Source: Psychrobacter urativorans (GTDB taxonomy: Bacteria > Pseudomonadota > Gammaproteobacteria > Pseudomonadales > Moraxellaceae). Taken from it: DNA of 64,000 nucleotides. Numbering within the stretch: the first letter of the stretch is position 1; every line of letters begins with the position of its first letter. Where the stretch lies: NCBI RefSeq assembly GCF_001298525.1, contig NZ_CP012678.1, positions 62,001 to 126,000 on the forward strand. The letters run 5' to 3'. Shown here piece by piece: positions 48,388 to 58,875 of this stretch. The position numbers and the translations under genes are program-made. The notes beneath the pieces are model-generated. The model saw only the letters and a program-made list of their open reading frames with translations, did not search any database and had not been told where the DNA came from.

Positions 48388-48408
48388 GTTAAAAGTTAAA
48401 AGTTAAAA
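48388..48408 (-). repeat. 7-base tandem repeat downstream of mnmA
   Basis: GTTAAAA occurs three times in a row, between the mnmA stop (48425) and purB. Two more GTTAAA/GTTA copies lie just to the left. Confidence 0.6.
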
Positions 48409-48424
48409 GAAATAGAACATAATA

Positions 48425-49669
48425 TTAAAAGCCACAAGGCGCATCAATTGACGCAATCACGCCGCCGCCTAAGCAAATTTCGTCAATATAGAATACCGCT
48501 GATTGACCCGGAGTGACCGCGCGTTGTGGCTCATCGAAAACGACACGTACTTCGCTGCCATCTTCATTAGCAGCAAATACCGTACAGGCTTGATCCGGCT
48601 GACGATAGCGCGATTTTGCCATACAGCGCAAACCAGCAGGAGTAAAAATATCCGTAGGCGGTAAACCGTCGACCCAATCCAATTTATAAGCGTGCAGCTC
48701 ATTACTGAGCATCATCGGATGTTCATGACCTTGACCGACGATTAGACGATTTTTATCCAAATCTTTGGCAAGTACAAACCATGGTTCTTCAGGGCGGTCT
48801 TTCACACCGCCAATACCGATACCGCCGCGCTGACCTAAAGTGTAATACATCAGCCCGTCATGCTTACCAATAGTGAAGCCATCGTCCGTGACGATATCGC
48901 CTTTTTGCGCCGGTAAGTACTGCTGTAAAAAGTCTTTAAAGCGGCGCTCGCCAATAAAACAAATACCGGTTGAGTCTTTTTTATTAGCAGTAATTAAATC
49001 ATGTTCTTCCGCAATTTGACGAACTACTGGCTTTTCAAGTTCGCCCACTGGAAATAAAGTCTTAGCGATTTTATTACCACCAACCGCATGTAAGAAATAA
49101 CTTTGGTCTTTATTGTTATCCAAACCACGTAGCAGTTGCGCCACTTCAACGCCATTGTTATTTGTATAATTCACACTGCGGCGCGTATAGTGGCCAGTAG
49201 CGATATAATCAGCGCCAAGCGTTAAGGCATAATCTAAAAAGGCTTTAAACTTAATTTCTTTATTGCATAAAATATCAGGATTGGGCGTGCGTCCGGCTTT
49301 ATATTCGGCTAAAAAATGCTCAAAGACACGATCCCAGTATTCCATAGCAAAGTTAGCAGTATGCAATTTTATGCCAATTTTATCGCATACGGCTTGGGCG
49401 TCCGCTAAATCATCCATTGCAGTGCAGTATTCAGTGCCGTCATCTTCTTCCCAATTCTTCATAAACAGACCTTCGACAATAAAGCCTGCCTGCTGGAGCA
49501 ACACAGCAGAGACAGAAGAGTCGACACCGCCTGACATCCCAACAATCACTCGCGTGGTCGTAGGATTTTTAATATCGGTAAGGCTCAATGCGCGATGGGC
49601 TCTAAAAGAGCTGGGGGCTTGGATGGCGGAGGTAACTGGCGTGGCTGATGTATCTGACATAGCTAACAT
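48425..49669 (-). CDS. mnmA: tRNA-specific 2-thiouridylase MnmA
   Basis: MnmA thiolates position 2 of U34 in Lys, Glu and Gln tRNAs, with ATP and sulfur from the Tus relay. The PP-loop SGGVDSSV is near the N-terminus, with catalytic Cys in [17 protein letters not shown] and in [13 protein letters not shown], and [11 protein letters not shown]. Length is 414 because of a ~35-residue N-terminal extension relative to E. coli (368). The start is unclear: the frame has ATGs at 49669 and 49660 and neither has a strong ribosome site. Together with mnmG in this window it completes two parts of the U34 modification. Confidence 0.95.
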   Translation of the reverse strand: MLAMSDTSATPVTSAIQAPSSFRAHRALSLTDIKNPTTTRVIVGMSGGVDSSVSAVLLQQAGFIVEGLFMKNWEEDDGTEYCTAMDDLADAQAVCDKIGIKLHTANFAMEYWDRVFEHFLAEYKAGRTPNPDILCNKEIKFKAFLDYALTLGADYIATGHYTRRSVNYTNNNGVEVAQLLRGLDNNKDQSYFLHAVGGNKIAKTLFPVGELEKPVVRQIAEEHDLITANKKDSTGICFIGERRFKDFLQQYLPAQKGDIVTDDGFTIGKHDGLMYYTLGQRGGIGIGGVKDRPEEPWFVLAKDLDKNRLIVGQGHEHPMMLSNELHAYKLDWVDGLPPTDIFTPAGLRCMAKSRYRQPDQACTVFAANEDGSEVRVVFDEPQRAVTPGQSAVFYIDEICLGGGVIASIDAPCGF

Positions 49670-49844
49670 AACAAAGCACTCAACTACTTATGGTAAAATA
49701 AGCGTCATATTATAACAGCTAATTGAAACGGGTGGCGAGCTGCCCAGCTATTCGGCTATAAAATTTCAAATAATAAGTATGAATACGATTTAGAATTGCC
49801 GTTTTATAACTCTTAACTTACCTTTAAGACACTTTGGGATAATC

Positions 49845-50345
49845 ATGATAAAAATTGGTCAAGGTATTGACGTTCACGCTTTTCATAATACTGGCGAGCA
49901 GCAACAATACGTCGTGCTAGCAGGTGTGCCTATTGAACATACGCACAGTTTGCTTGCGCATTCTGATGGTGACGTGGTGTTGCATGCCCTTGCTGATGCG
50001 TTGCTTGGTGCACTTGCGCTCGGCGATATTGGGCAACATTTTCCTGATACCGATGCGGCGCACGCAGGTTTAGATTCACGAATATTATTACGTTATGTCT
50101 ATGGCAAAGTTCAAGCGGCAGGTTATAGACTGGGCAATGCCGATATTACCATCATGTGTGAGCGTCCAAAAATTGCTCCTTATAATCAAGCCATGCGTGC
50201 CAATATCGCCAGCGATTTACAGACAGACGTGAGCAATATTAGCGTTAAGGCGACCACTACAGAAAAATTAGGATTTACGGGTCGGCAAGAGGGCATTATG
50301 GCAAATGCCGTGGTATTATTACTGGCAAATGCGTCAGGCGTTTAA
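49845..50345 (+). CDS. ispF: 2-C-methyl-D-erythritol 2,4-cyclodiphosphate synthase IspF
   Basis: IspF makes the cyclodiphosphate in the MEP isoprenoid route. The 166-residue protein has the zinc-site motif GIDVHAF, then [28 protein letters not shown] with the second His, and the C-terminal [16 protein letters not shown]. Length matches E. coli (159). ispD is not adjacent. Confidence 0.97.
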   Translation: MIKIGQGIDVHAFHNTGEQQQYVVLAGVPIEHTHSLLAHSDGDVVLHALADALLGALALGDIGQHFPDTDAAHAGLDSRILLRYVYGKVQAAGYRLGNADITIMCERPKIAPYNQAMRANIASDLQTDVSNISVKATTTEKLGFTGRQEGIMANAVVLLLANASGV

Positions 50346-50494
50346 TTTTTATCGTATATTAGTGCATGCAATTGCTGCTGATAGCTATTGATAACGCTTG
50401 CAATATAGCAATGATTGCCCCATGTAGCAGCAACATGCCAAATTTAATATGAACAATCTTTTTTAAGATAAAATTTTAATAAATAGGAGTTTTT

Positions 50495-50842
50495 ATGACT
50501 GAGCAAACCCAAACCCCAGCTAGCGATGTTGAACAATTGATTCGTGACCAAATTCGTGACAATAAAGTTATTTTATACATGAAAGGCACACCGCAATTCC
50601 CGCAGTGTGGTTTTTCTGCACGCTCTATTGAAGTATTAACTCAAATCGGTCGTCCGTTCGCGTTTGTAAACATCTTAGAAAATCCAGAAATCCGTGCGAC
50701 GTTACCAAAAATCGCTAACTGGCCAACCTTTCCACAATTGTGGATTGATGGTGAATTGATGGGCGGTTCTGACATCATTTTGCAAATGTATCAATCAGGC
50801 GAGCTAAAGCCTTTGGTTGAAGCCAACAGCCCAGCAGCCTAG
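50495..50842 (+). CDS. grxD: monothiol glutaredoxin GrxD
   Basis: GrxD-type glutaredoxins carry a [2Fe-2S] cluster held by the CGFS cysteine and glutathione, and take part in Fe-S delivery. The 115-residue protein has KGTPQFPQCGFSARS, the WPTFPQLWIDGELMGGSDI motif and a normal length (E. coli 115). AGGAG precedes the ATG. Confidence 0.97.
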   Translation: MTEQTQTPASDVEQLIRDQIRDNKVILYMKGTPQFPQCGFSARSIEVLTQIGRPFAFVNILENPEIRATLPKIANWPTFPQLWIDGELMGGSDIILQMYQSGELKPLVEANSPAA

Positions 50843-50912
50843 TTTTGATAGAAAATGATATAAAGGCTGTTATTTAGATGGTCTTAATTCTGAATAAATA
50901 GTCATTGAATAT

Positions 50913-50951
50913 CAAAGCCCAAGTAATCTTATAATGGTTGCTTGGGCTTTG
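50913..50951 (+). terminator. possible grxD terminator
   Basis: CAAAGCCCAAG and CTTGGGCTTTG are perfectly complementary across 17 bases, but no T run follows. It may stop transcription weakly. Confidence 0.55.
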
Positions 50952-51073
50952 TTGATTTGAAAGATTAGGGTTTGGGTAGCTATATTAGCCGTTTATTGTA
51001 TTTTTTCCCGTTTACCCCATATAGTGCTTAAGGCTTATACCCTAAAACACCGATGATATAATAAGAGAAGACT

Positions 51074-51625
51074 ATGAATCAGCAAGCAGCAGAGCAAAAC
51101 AGTGTTAACCAAGAAGCAGTTAATAAAGAAGTGGATAATAAAGAAGCGCGTGAACAGCAGGCACTTGAGTTACGCCGTGAGCGCCTAAAAGCCGAGTCTG
51201 CGCGTATTATAGACGTTGCCAACACGGAACCACATTCTGCTTTGCGCTGTATTCATCTGCTCAGTGTTGCAGGTGGTGCAACTGAAGCCACTTATTTGGC
51301 GATTGAGCAACGTATCATGACCGATCAAGACCCAGCCGGCGCTTATCATTTGGCATTACTGGCGCAAAGTACGCTTGATTTACCGATTGATGTGCGCCAA
51401 CTTGTCGAATTGGTCATTGCCGAAGGCGATAATCAACAACGATTAGCATTACTTAAAAATCTGCCTTTTCCACCAGTTGATGCTGTTAAAGCGCAAATTT
51501 TAGCCAGTCAAGATAGTGATGCTATTGCGCAAATGGACAAGTATTTAGAAGCCAATCCACAAGGTCATGGCAGCGAACATATGCTAAGCAGTGGTCAATC
51601 TGATCAGATTGTGCCGTTAAGTTAA
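51074..51625 (+). CDS. hypothetical protein, 183 residues
   Basis: I do not recognise a family. The N-terminal ~50 residues are Gln/Asn/Glu-rich and likely a coiled coil or disordered (EAREQQALELRRERLKAESARI). The middle (about 55-150) looks like short helical repeats: HSALRCIHLLSVAGGATEATYLAIEQRI, AGAYHLALLAQ. The C-terminus is polar. No signal peptide or membrane segment. AGAGAAG lies before the ATG. It stands alone between grxD and mnmG. Confidence 0.6.
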   Translation: MNQQAAEQNSVNQEAVNKEVDNKEAREQQALELRRERLKAESARIIDVANTEPHSALRCIHLLSVAGGATEATYLAIEQRIMTDQDPAGAYHLALLAQSTLDLPIDVRQLVELVIAEGDNQQRLALLKNLPFPPVDAVKAQILASQDSDAIAQMDKYLEANPQGHGSEHMLSSGQSDQIVPLS

Positions 51626-51865
51626 GATTATTTAGAATGGTTTAATTTATAAAAGAGGGCTGCTGCTAGGCAGTGGTCTAGGTTTATTTGATGGATGCTA
51701 TTGAAAATAGTTAAAAAGCATCTCAAAAAAACGTGCAAAAATTGCTATAATTACCGGCTATTAATTTTCTAAATACGACCGATGCTGATTTATCAGGCTA
51801 CGGGTTATGGTTAATGAATCAATAACTTGCAGTGAGACAGTCGCCATTCGTCAAGCGAGGCATAC

Positions 51866-53761
51866 ATGCAATACCCAAAAATTTACGACGTGGTGGTGAT
51901 CGGTGGCGGTCATGCTGGTACAGAAGCGGCACTGGCAGCGGCGCGTATGGGTGCGCAGACCTTGCTATTGACCCATAATATCGAAACCCTTGGGCAAATG
52001 AGCTGTAATCCTGCGATTGGTGGTATTGGTAAGTCACATTTGGTACGCGAGATTGATGCGCTTGGTGGGGCAATGGCGCTAGCAACCGATAAATCGGGTA
52101 TTCAGTTTCGGGTATTGAACAGTCGTAAGGGTGCAGCGGTACGAGCCACGCGCGCGCAAGCCGACCGTATTTTATATAAGGCAGCGATTCGCCATACGCT
52201 TGAGAATCAGGCTAATCTTGATATTTTCCAACAAGCGGCTGATGATATTTTGGTTGAAAATGGTCGTGCAACTGGTGTGGTGACTGCGACGGGCATTGTC
52301 TTTAAAACTGAAACCGTGATTTTAACGTCTGGTACGTTTTTAGGTGGCGTCATTCATATTGGTCTTGAGAATTCAAAAGGCGGGCGCGCAGGTGATCCAC
52401 CGTCTATTAAGCTTGCCGATCGCTTGCGTGAATTGAAATTGCCAGTTGGTCGCCTAAAAACTGGAACGCCTGCTCGTATTGATGCGCGTAGTGTTGATTT
52501 TAGCGTGATGACGGTACAACCGGGCGATACGCCCTTGCCAGTCATGAGTTATATGGGCGATGTATCTATGCATCCTGAGCAGGTCAACTGCTATATCACC
52601 CATACCAATGCGCGCACGCATGATATTATTCGTGAAAACTTAGACCGCTCGCCCATGTTCTCAGGAAAAATCGAAGGCGTAGGTCCGCGTTACTGTCCGT
52701 CGATTGAAGACAAGATTCATCGTTTTGCCGATAAAGACAGTCATCAAATCTTTATTGAGCCAGAAGGATTAACCACGCACGAATTATATCCTAATGGCAT
52801 CTCAACCAGTTTGCCGTTCGATGTGCAATTAGAGTTTATTCATAGTATGAAAGGACTAGAGAATGCGCATATCACGCGCCCTGGTTATGCGATTGAATAT
52901 GATTATTTTGATCCGCAAAGTTTGAAACCAACGCTTGAAACCAAGTCTATCGAGCGTTTGTATTTTGCAGGACAAATCAACGGTACAACCGGCTATGAAG
53001 AAGCAGGCGTGCAAGGCTTACTTGCTGGAACCAATGCGGCATTAGTGACTACTAATAATAGTGAGTTTGATATCTGGACACCACGCCGTGATCAGGCATA
53101 TTTGGGCGTACTGGTTGATGATTTAATCACTCATGGTACGACTGAGCCGTATCGGATGTTTACCAGCCGTGCCGAATATCGCTTATTGCTGCGTGAAGAC
53201 AATGCGGATCAGCGCTTAACGGAAACAGGTCGAAAACTTGGCTTGGTTGATGATGTACGCTGGCAAGCCTATGAAGAAAAAATGGAGGCTATCAGTAAAG
53301 AAACCTCTCGCTTAAAAGATATTTGGGCAACGCCTGCTAATGCACTTGGCGTGCAACTGACCGCGCAAACTGGTGAGATATTGTCAAAAGAATCGACGGC
53401 GTATGATTTATTGAAACGTCCACAAGTGCATTTTACTGATATTGCTGCCATTACGGACTCTCAAGTTGATACTTTAGTGGGTGAGCAGATAGAAATTTCA
53501 GTCAAATATGCTGGTTATATCGATCGTCAACAAGAAGAGATCGATCAAATGAAGCGTCTAGAAAATACTGCGCTCCCAATGGACTTTGACTATAGCGTGG
53601 TATCTGGGCTATCCAATGAGATTGTACAAAAATTGACGCAAATACGTCCAGCGACCCTTGCTCAAGCTGGTCGGGTGAGTGGTGTGACACCTGCCGCCAT
53701 TCAGTTATTAGCAATGACCATTAAAAAACAGAAAAAAGTAAAGGCGGCTTTAGCACTATAG
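51866..53761 (+). CDS. mnmG: tRNA uridine-5-carboxymethylaminomethyl modification enzyme MnmG (GidA)
   Basis: MnmG, with MnmE, installs carboxymethylaminomethyl or aminomethyl groups at C5 of U34 of several tRNAs, using FAD and methylene-tetrahydrofolate. The 631-residue protein has the FAD motif [20 protein letters not shown], the [23 protein letters not shown] motif, [11 protein letters not shown], and the [11 protein letters not shown] segment. Length matches E. coli (629). GCGAGGC precedes the ATG. Confidence 0.98.
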   Translation: MQYPKIYDVVVIGGGHAGTEAALAAARMGAQTLLLTHNIETLGQMSCNPAIGGIGKSHLVREIDALGGAMALATDKSGIQFRVLNSRKGAAVRATRAQADRILYKAAIRHTLENQANLDIFQQAADDILVENGRATGVVTATGIVFKTETVILTSGTFLGGVIHIGLENSKGGRAGDPPSIKLADRLRELKLPVGRLKTGTPARIDARSVDFSVMTVQPGDTPLPVMSYMGDVSMHPEQVNCYITHTNARTHDIIRENLDRSPMFSGKIEGVGPRYCPSIEDKIHRFADKDSHQIFIEPEGLTTHELYPNGISTSLPFDVQLEFIHSMKGLENAHITRPGYAIEYDYFDPQSLKPTLETKSIERLYFAGQINGTTGYEEAGVQGLLAGTNAALVTTNNSEFDIWTPRRDQAYLGVLVDDLITHGTTEPYRMFTSRAEYRLLLREDNADQRLTETGRKLGLVDDVRWQAYEEKMEAISKETSRLKDIWATPANALGVQLTAQTGEILSKESTAYDLLKRPQVHFTDIAAITDSQVDTLVGEQIEISVKYAGYIDRQQEEIDQMKRLENTALPMDFDYSVVSGLSNEIVQKLTQIRPATLAQAGRVSGVTPAAIQLLAMTIKKQKKVKAALAL

Positions 53762-53863
53762 TCTATTAGTGCATACTTTATTAACACTATCATGTATCCC
53801 AATTTACCGTGACGTTGCCCTGATGCTCTTGGGCAACGTTAGCTTGTTGCTCTGAGTCCATTC

Positions 53864-54823
53864 ATGATTGAAGCCATCCTTTTTGCGATTACTATTATTC
53901 TACCCAACCTTGCTCTCATGGGGTTGGGTTTTTTTATGCAAAGACGTGGCGAAGCCAGTCAAGCATTTATCGATCAAGCCTCTAACTTTGTCTTTAACTA
54001 TTGTTTGCCCTGTTTGCTGTTCTTTAGTGTGGTTGATAGTGAGGTCGATTATGCCAAGCAATTCGTCCTAATTGCTGCCGGAATTGTGGTCACCTTTATC
54101 TTATTTATTGGTTCAGAAATGTATGCCAATCGCTTCATTCGGAAGCCTGCCGATCAAGGAGTATTCGTCCAAGGCGTGTTTCGCAGCAATATGGCGATTA
54201 TTGGTCTGGCAACCGTAGCCAACGCTTATGGAAAAACAGGTTTAAGTGTCGGTGCGGTTTATATGGGCGTGATAACGATATTATTTAATATCTTAGCGGT
54301 CATCACGCTCAGTCGTATGTCCAAAAGTGCGGACGATACGTGGGTCAGTCGCAGTATATTAATCATTAAAAAACTTGCTACCAATCCATTGATGATTGCG
54401 CTCGTGGCTGCTTTTGCATATAAAGCGCTGTCCTTGCCTCCTATAACTGGTGTTATTCACAAGACGGGTGATTTATTAGCATCGGTGGCATTACCATTAG
54501 CCCTAATCTGTGCAGGTGCGAGTATTGATTTGAGGTCAATGTTGAGTCCTTCAGGCGTATCTATGCAGGCAAGTATTGGTCGTATTGTGGTCGCCCCGCT
54601 GATAGCAATTGCCGTAGGATTTGGGTTTGGTTTAACCGGTATTCATATGGGTGTTTTATTCTTAATGGTTGCCGCTCCAACTGCTGCTGCCAGTTATGTG
54701 ATGGCAAAGGCGATGGGCGGTAATGAAGTATTGGCGGCGAATATTTTAGCTTTTACAACTGTCGTGGGTTTGTTCGGCATGGCGATTGGGGCGGCGATAT
54801 TACGTGGTATTGGACTCATATAA
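53864..54823 (+). CDS. AEC-family transporter (auxin efflux carrier-like)
   Basis: The 319-residue protein consists almost entirely of about ten membrane segments arranged as two five-helix repeats, as in bacterial AEC permeases. The family features FNYCLPCLLFFSVV and, in the second half, ALPLALICAGASIDLRSM and MVAAPTAAASYVMAKAMGG are visible. Substrates in bacteria are small carboxylates or drugs; nothing here decides. An intrinsic terminator follows. Confidence 0.88.
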   Translation: MIEAILFAITIILPNLALMGLGFFMQRRGEASQAFIDQASNFVFNYCLPCLLFFSVVDSEVDYAKQFVLIAAGIVVTFILFIGSEMYANRFIRKPADQGVFVQGVFRSNMAIIGLATVANAYGKTGLSVGAVYMGVITILFNILAVITLSRMSKSADDTWVSRSILIIKKLATNPLMIALVAAFAYKALSLPPITGVIHKTGDLLASVALPLALICAGASIDLRSMLSPSGVSMQASIGRIVVAPLIAIAVGFGFGLTGIHMGVLFLMVAAPTAAASYVMAKAMGGNEVLAANILAFTTVVGLFGMAIGAAILRGIGLI

Positions 54824-54848
54824 AAATATGTATTCATTGAAAGATAAT

Positions 54849-54880
54849 AAAACCCCAGTATCACGATGATGTTGGGGTTT
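54849..54880 (+). terminator. terminator after AEC transporter
   Basis: AAAACCCCA pairs with TGGGGTTTT around a 14-base loop. Confidence 0.85.
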
Positions 54881-55076
54881 TCGTTTTATGGTTTATTAAA
54901 AGCGTAAATGAGATTTTTAACCATTATTGATATAGACATTTCTTATCGGCAACTATATTTTTATTAACCTAAAATTAAATTATTGAGAGAAAAGTCATTG
55001 TCATGTAGAAAATATAACGGCATGATAAGTGATTCATTGAAATCAATAAATACTCCGCAAATAAGGAATGCTCGTC

Positions 55077-56141
55077 ATGCAATGGTTAAATCAACAAGCC
55101 GTCACCGAACATCTGACTATGCAAGCCGCTATCGATACGATTGAGGCGCTATTACATTTGCAAGCTGCCCATCCGAGCTGGGTTAAATCGCCTGAGCGCT
55201 TAGTGATTGAAACGTTTAGTGAAGAGCTATTTAGTAATGATAACAATATTAGCAAACACAGCACAGGCTCGCATTTATCCATGCCAGCGACTATTTATGA
55301 TGGCACGCAAGAATACACTGCGGTTAAGCTGGTAACCATTTGCCCTGACAACCCTAGCCGTAATCTACCCACGACCACCGCTATTATTAGCGTTTCCAAT
55401 AATGCAACTGGCGAGATATTAGCGGTGATGGATGGCGTTTATATTACCCAAGTGCGTACGGCAGCATTATCCGGCATCGCGACTAAGTATATGGCGAGAA
55501 CTGACTGTCAAAGCGTCGCGGTAATCGGCTGTGGCGGTATGGCGTATGAGCAATTAAATGCGGTACTGACGGTACGTCCTGAGGTTAAAACGGTTTATCT
55601 ATGGAATAGAAGTGAACAAGGCGCCGAGCAGTTTAAAGCCCAGTTTGCGCGTGATTATGGACAATGGGATGTTAAATTACATGTCTGTACACAGCTTGAA
55701 GATGCCATCAAAGATGCAGATATTATCAATCTTGCCACCCGTGCTGAGATGGGATTATTTGGTATAGAGCACATCAAGCCAGATGTACATATCAATGCAG
55801 TAGGCGCTTATCTGCCATCAATGAAAGAAGTCAGCAATGAAGTGGTCGAAAATAGTAGCATGGTCGTCGTTGATGACTTAACAGGCTGTCGTCATGAAGC
55901 GGGTGATTTAATCCAAGCTCATGACACTGCTGATTGTGCATGGACATGGGAGCAACTTAGTGGAGATCTACAAGCACTGGTAACAGGAAAGATATCCGAT
56001 GTAATAACAGAAGAAGTCAGTACGCCCAAGACGAAGATAACGTTGTTTAAATCGGTGGGAGCGGCAAGTTTTGATGCTGCTGTAGCGCTATATGTCGCCC
56101 AACGTGCTGAACAACAAAAACTTGGCACAACACTTTGCTAA
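55077..56141 (+). CDS. ornithine cyclodeaminase / delta1-pyrroline-2-carboxylate reductase family protein
   Basis: The 354-residue Rossmann protein shows the family core: SHLSMPATIYDGTQEYTAVKLVTI, the substrate Lys in VKLV, QVRTAALSGIATKYMAR, and the NAD motif VAVIGCGGMAYEQL. Family members either cyclise ornithine to proline or reduce cyclic imino acids from proline or lysine catabolism; I cannot choose. The first ATG (55068) abuts AAGGA, so ATG 55077, nine bases away, is preferred. A terminator follows; the next gene on the minus strand is a microprotein. Confidence 0.87.
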   Translation: MQWLNQQAVTEHLTMQAAIDTIEALLHLQAAHPSWVKSPERLVIETFSEELFSNDNNISKHSTGSHLSMPATIYDGTQEYTAVKLVTICPDNPSRNLPTTTAIISVSNNATGEILAVMDGVYITQVRTAALSGIATKYMARTDCQSVAVIGCGGMAYEQLNAVLTVRPEVKTVYLWNRSEQGAEQFKAQFARDYGQWDVKLHVCTQLEDAIKDADIINLATRAEMGLFGIEHIKPDVHINAVGAYLPSMKEVSNEVVENSSMVVVDDLTGCRHEAGDLIQAHDTADCAWTWEQLSGDLQALVTGKISDVITEEVSTPKTKITLFKSVGAASFDAAVALYVAQRAEQQKLGTTLC

Positions 56142-56218
56142 AAACTTGTTATTAGTTGCGTCATCAGTTTTATTATTAATAATAAGAAAATAGTTTTGAA
56201 CAAACAGTTTTGCCCATC

Positions 56219-56255
56219 AAAAAACCTCCTATTCATATATAAATAGGAGGTTTTT
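56219..56255. terminator. bidirectional terminator after cyclodeaminase-family gene
   Basis: AAAAACCTCCTATT pairs with AATAGGAGGTTTTT around an eight-base loop. It also lies after the stop of the minus-strand microprotein. Confidence 0.92.
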
Positions 56256-56276
56256 AATATTAAGTATGGCTATTGG

Positions 56277-56423
56277 CTAACGTCGATTATTGCGTTTTTC
56301 TTCCCGACGTTTTTTACGACTTGGGCTAATATTATAGGTAAAATAGCCAGCAATTACCATGACTGCAATAAAACCCAAGATATATATTAATATTGTACTA
56401 TCGATAAAAGCAGAGGGTTCCAT
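56277..56423 (-). CDS. 48-residue single-pass membrane microprotein
   Basis: This frame encodes 48 residues with a short acidic N-terminus (MEPSAFIDS), one membrane helix of about 20 residues (ILIYILGFIAVMVIAGYF) and a highly basic tail (SRKKRREEKRNNRR). The ATG has AGGAG seven bases upstream, and a terminator follows the stop. The positive-inside rule puts the basic tail in the cytoplasm. No family recognised. It is separated by 30 bases from the downstream-coded luciferase-like gene on the same strand and may be cotranscribed with it. Confidence 0.78.
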   Translation of the reverse strand: MEPSAFIDSTILIYILGFIAVMVIAGYFTYNISPSRKKRREEKRNNRR

Positions 56424-56453
56424 GACTAATCTCCTTTTAAGATATACTAATAA

Positions 56454-57473
56454 TTATGCAAGTTCATTCACCGATTGTAAAGTAAACAAATTTAACTGAG
56501 ATACCAGCTCTAGTGAACGCAACCGCGCTGCTTGGTCATAAATGTTGGCAGTGACAATCAGCTCGTCAGGCTCATATTGAGCAATGAAATCCGCCAGTTT
56601 TGGTTTAACCGTTTCTACTGAACCAATAAAAGATACGGACAAGGCGCTATCGACCATCGCCTTTTCTGCTGGACTCCATATCGTATTCATATCTTCGACA
56701 GGTTTTGGCATTTGTCCACGCTCATTACGACGTAAACGTACAAAGCTTTGTTGGGCTGATGTAAAGTGATAATGAGCCGTCGCATCGTCATCAGCAAGTA
56801 ATAAATTTGCCGCTAGCATCACATAAGGTTTATCGAGATAAGCAGAAGGCTGGAACTGTTCACGATAAGCTGTAATGGCATGACTGAGCATTTGCGGTGC
56901 AAAATGAGAGGCAAACACATACGGTAGTCCTAAATGTGCTGCTAACGTGGCACCAAATAAGGATGAGCCTAAAATCCAAATAGGGACATTTGATTTTGCT
57001 CCTGGGAACGCTTGTACCGGACTATCATCTGTACTGTCACCCAATAGATATAACAGCTCCTGCACGTCCTGAGGAAAGCGCTCCGCATCTTGCATTTGTC
57101 GACGTAGCGCTTGAAAGGTAGCGCCATCAGTACCCGGTGCGCGCCCAAGACCTAAGTCTATCCGATCGCCGTATAGTGCTTGAAGCGTACCGAACTGCTC
57201 AGCGACCACTAGTGGGGCGTGATTAGGCAGCATAATGCCACCTGAACCAATGCGAATATGCTCCGTCTGGCTACCAATATGAGACAACAGCACTGAAGTG
57301 GCAGCGCTCGCAATACCAGCCATATTGTGATGTTCTGCCATCCAATAACGGTTTAAGCCTACTTTTTCTGCTTGCTGTGCGATCTCAACGGTTTGGACAA
57401 TACCATCAGCGATGGTTTTACCGGTAGGAACGGGCGCTAAATCTAGAAACGATAACGGAATTTTATTGCTCAT
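56454..57473 (-). CDS. luciferase-like (LLM-class) flavin-dependent oxidoreductase
   Basis: The 339-residue TIM-barrel protein belongs to the bacterial luciferase-like monooxygenase superfamily, resembling E. coli YhbW. Visible motifs are [39 protein letters not shown] and [13 protein letters not shown]. The substrate is unknown. AGGTGA precedes the ATG. The microprotein gene follows 30 bases downstream on the same strand. Confidence 0.9.
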   Translation of the reverse strand: MSNKIPLSFLDLAPVPTGKTIADGIVQTVEIAQQAEKVGLNRYWMAEHHNMAGIASAATSVLLSHIGSQTEHIRIGSGGIMLPNHAPLVVAEQFGTLQALYGDRIDLGLGRAPGTDGATFQALRRQMQDAERFPQDVQELLYLLGDSTDDSPVQAFPGAKSNVPIWILGSSLFGATLAAHLGLPYVFASHFAPQMLSHAITAYREQFQPSAYLDKPYVMLAANLLLADDDATAHYHFTSAQQSFVRLRRNERGQMPKPVEDMNTIWSPAEKAMVDSALSVSFIGSVETVKPKLADFIAQYEPDELIVTANIYDQAARLRSLELVSQLNLFTLQSVNELA

Positions 57474-57791
57474 AAATCACCTATTATTATAAATTTGACA
57501 GTATTCATAATCTTTCTGACAGCCTGCGGTAGCCTGATTATAAGGCTGCTTATAAAAAGTTTCGAACACTTGACCCTTAATATAATGGGGCATTTATTCT
57601 CAATATAAAGGTAAGTATCAAAGGTGGTAACAAATCTTAATGTGGTTATAGAAATAGATAGTGGTACAAGAATAACATTAAGTTAAAAGATAAAAAAACG
57701 GCTTCACTATTCATTAATAGTAAAGCCGCAGTCATTAATAGGATGTTGAAGTATAGGCGTTGTAAGATAAATCTAAGTCTGTTACCTGAAA
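57474..57791. other. 318-base spacer between luciferase-like and LysR-type genes
   Basis: It contains the terminator of the LysR-type gene at 57692-57728 and presumably the promoter of the luciferase-like gene. No gene is seen. Confidence 0.5.
57692..57728 (-). terminator. terminator of the CysB-like gene
   Basis: On the minus strand CGGCTTTACTAT pairs with ATAGTGAAGCCG (one mismatch) and is followed by seven T. Confidence 0.87.
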
Positions 57792-58721
57792 CTACTGACT
57801 AAACTGTTTTTGGCATAATTCCATAAATGCGCGTCCATATTGACGAATTTCGGCATCATCACGTACCGCCATCCAACTGGTAAAGCGACCAAAGTGATCG
57901 ACTGGAATCGCGGTCAAATTATGATAATGACTGGGCTCAAATGCCATTTCAGCGATAATACCAATGCCCAAGCCAAGTCCTACATAGGTGCTAATCACAT
58001 CGGCATCAAGTGCTGCCAATACAATATCAGGCTCAAGACCCGCATCACTAAAGGCTTTGTCAATCGCGCCGCGCCCTGTAAAGCCACCGTGATACGTTAC
58101 TATGGGATAACTAGCAAGGGTTGGTAAATCAATGCTTTCAAGACCTGCTAGCTCGTGGTCGCTTGGCACGATAACGCGGTGTGTCCAATCATAATAACGA
58201 TAACAACGCAGATAATTATTATGCAGTAATGATTCGGTCGCAATACCGATATCAGCTTGTCCACGAATGACCATTTGCGCAATCGTTTCAGGATCTGCCT
58301 GTTGTAAAATCAAATTAACTTTGGGAAAACGCTTTTTAAATTCTTTCACCACTTGTGGCAATACATAACGTGCCTGCGTATGCGTCGTGGCAATGGTTAA
58401 AGTGCCGATATTAGGATTATTAAAGTCAAGACTGAGGTTTTCAATGGTACGAATTTCAGCAAAGATAGATTCGATATGCGGCATGAGCGCCGTGCCCATT
58501 GTCGTAAGTCCCGTTAGACGTTTGCCTTGACGGACAAACACTTCAGTTTTGAGCTGATTTTCAAGCGCTGCGATATGTTTTGACAAGCTGGATTGACTGG
58601 TATGCAGCACTATCGCCGCTTGGCTTAAGTTATAGCCATTGACCACCGTATGCCACACGGTTTCCAACTGTTTGAGCTGAATCTGTAGATGCCGCTGATT
58701 GACCACCACATCGATTGCCAT
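57792..58721 (-). CDS. CysB-like LysR-family transcriptional regulator
   Basis: The 309-residue protein has an N-terminal helix-turn-helix (about 25-80, with SQSSLSKHIAALENQL) and a substrate-binding domain close to CysB: TIATTHTQARYVLPQVVKEF, ADIGIATE, YPIVTYHGGFTGRGAID, and LDADVISTYVGLGLGIGIIAEMA. CysB activates sulfur assimilation genes in response to N-acetylserine. The family is clear; whether it is CysB itself or a paralogue such as Cbl is not. About ten extra residues precede the normal N-terminus (VVNQRHLQIQ). AGGATTAAG precedes the ATG. Confidence 0.87.
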   Translation of the reverse strand: MAIDVVVNQRHLQIQLKQLETVWHTVVNGYNLSQAAIVLHTSQSSLSKHIAALENQLKTEVFVRQGKRLTGLTTMGTALMPHIESIFAEIRTIENLSLDFNNPNIGTLTIATTHTQARYVLPQVVKEFKKRFPKVNLILQQADPETIAQMVIRGQADIGIATESLLHNNYLRCYRYYDWTHRVIVPSDHELAGLESIDLPTLASYPIVTYHGGFTGRGAIDKAFSDAGLEPDIVLAALDADVISTYVGLGLGIGIIAEMAFEPSHYHNLTAIPVDHFGRFTSWMAVRDDAEIRQYGRAFMELCQKQFSQ

Positions 58722-58762
58722 GACTTAATCCTATTAATGAAACTTAATGAAACTGACTTAAT

Positions 58763-58792
58763 ATACTCAACGCCTAAATCAAGGCTGAGTAT
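58763..58792. promoter_or_regulatory. inverted repeat in the CysB-like gene's control region
   Basis: ATACTCA and TGAGTAT are perfect arms, with inner GCCT/AGGC arms and a two-base bulge. It lies 40-70 bases upstream of the CysB-like start codon, where an autoregulatory site is expected. Confidence 0.4.
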
Positions 58793-58855
58793 AAGAAAAT
58801 GCATACAAGCGCAGCAAGCGCCTAGTGTAGAACAAAGTTATTATTCTTGTATATA

Positions 58856-58875
58856 ATAAATAGATATCTATTTAT
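58856..58875. promoter_or_regulatory. 20-base perfect palindrome ATAAATAGATATCTATTTAT
   Basis: All 20 bases are self-complementary. It is about 140 bases from the CysB-like start and 370 from the permease start. Likely an operator or only an A+T-rich palindrome. Confidence 0.4.
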
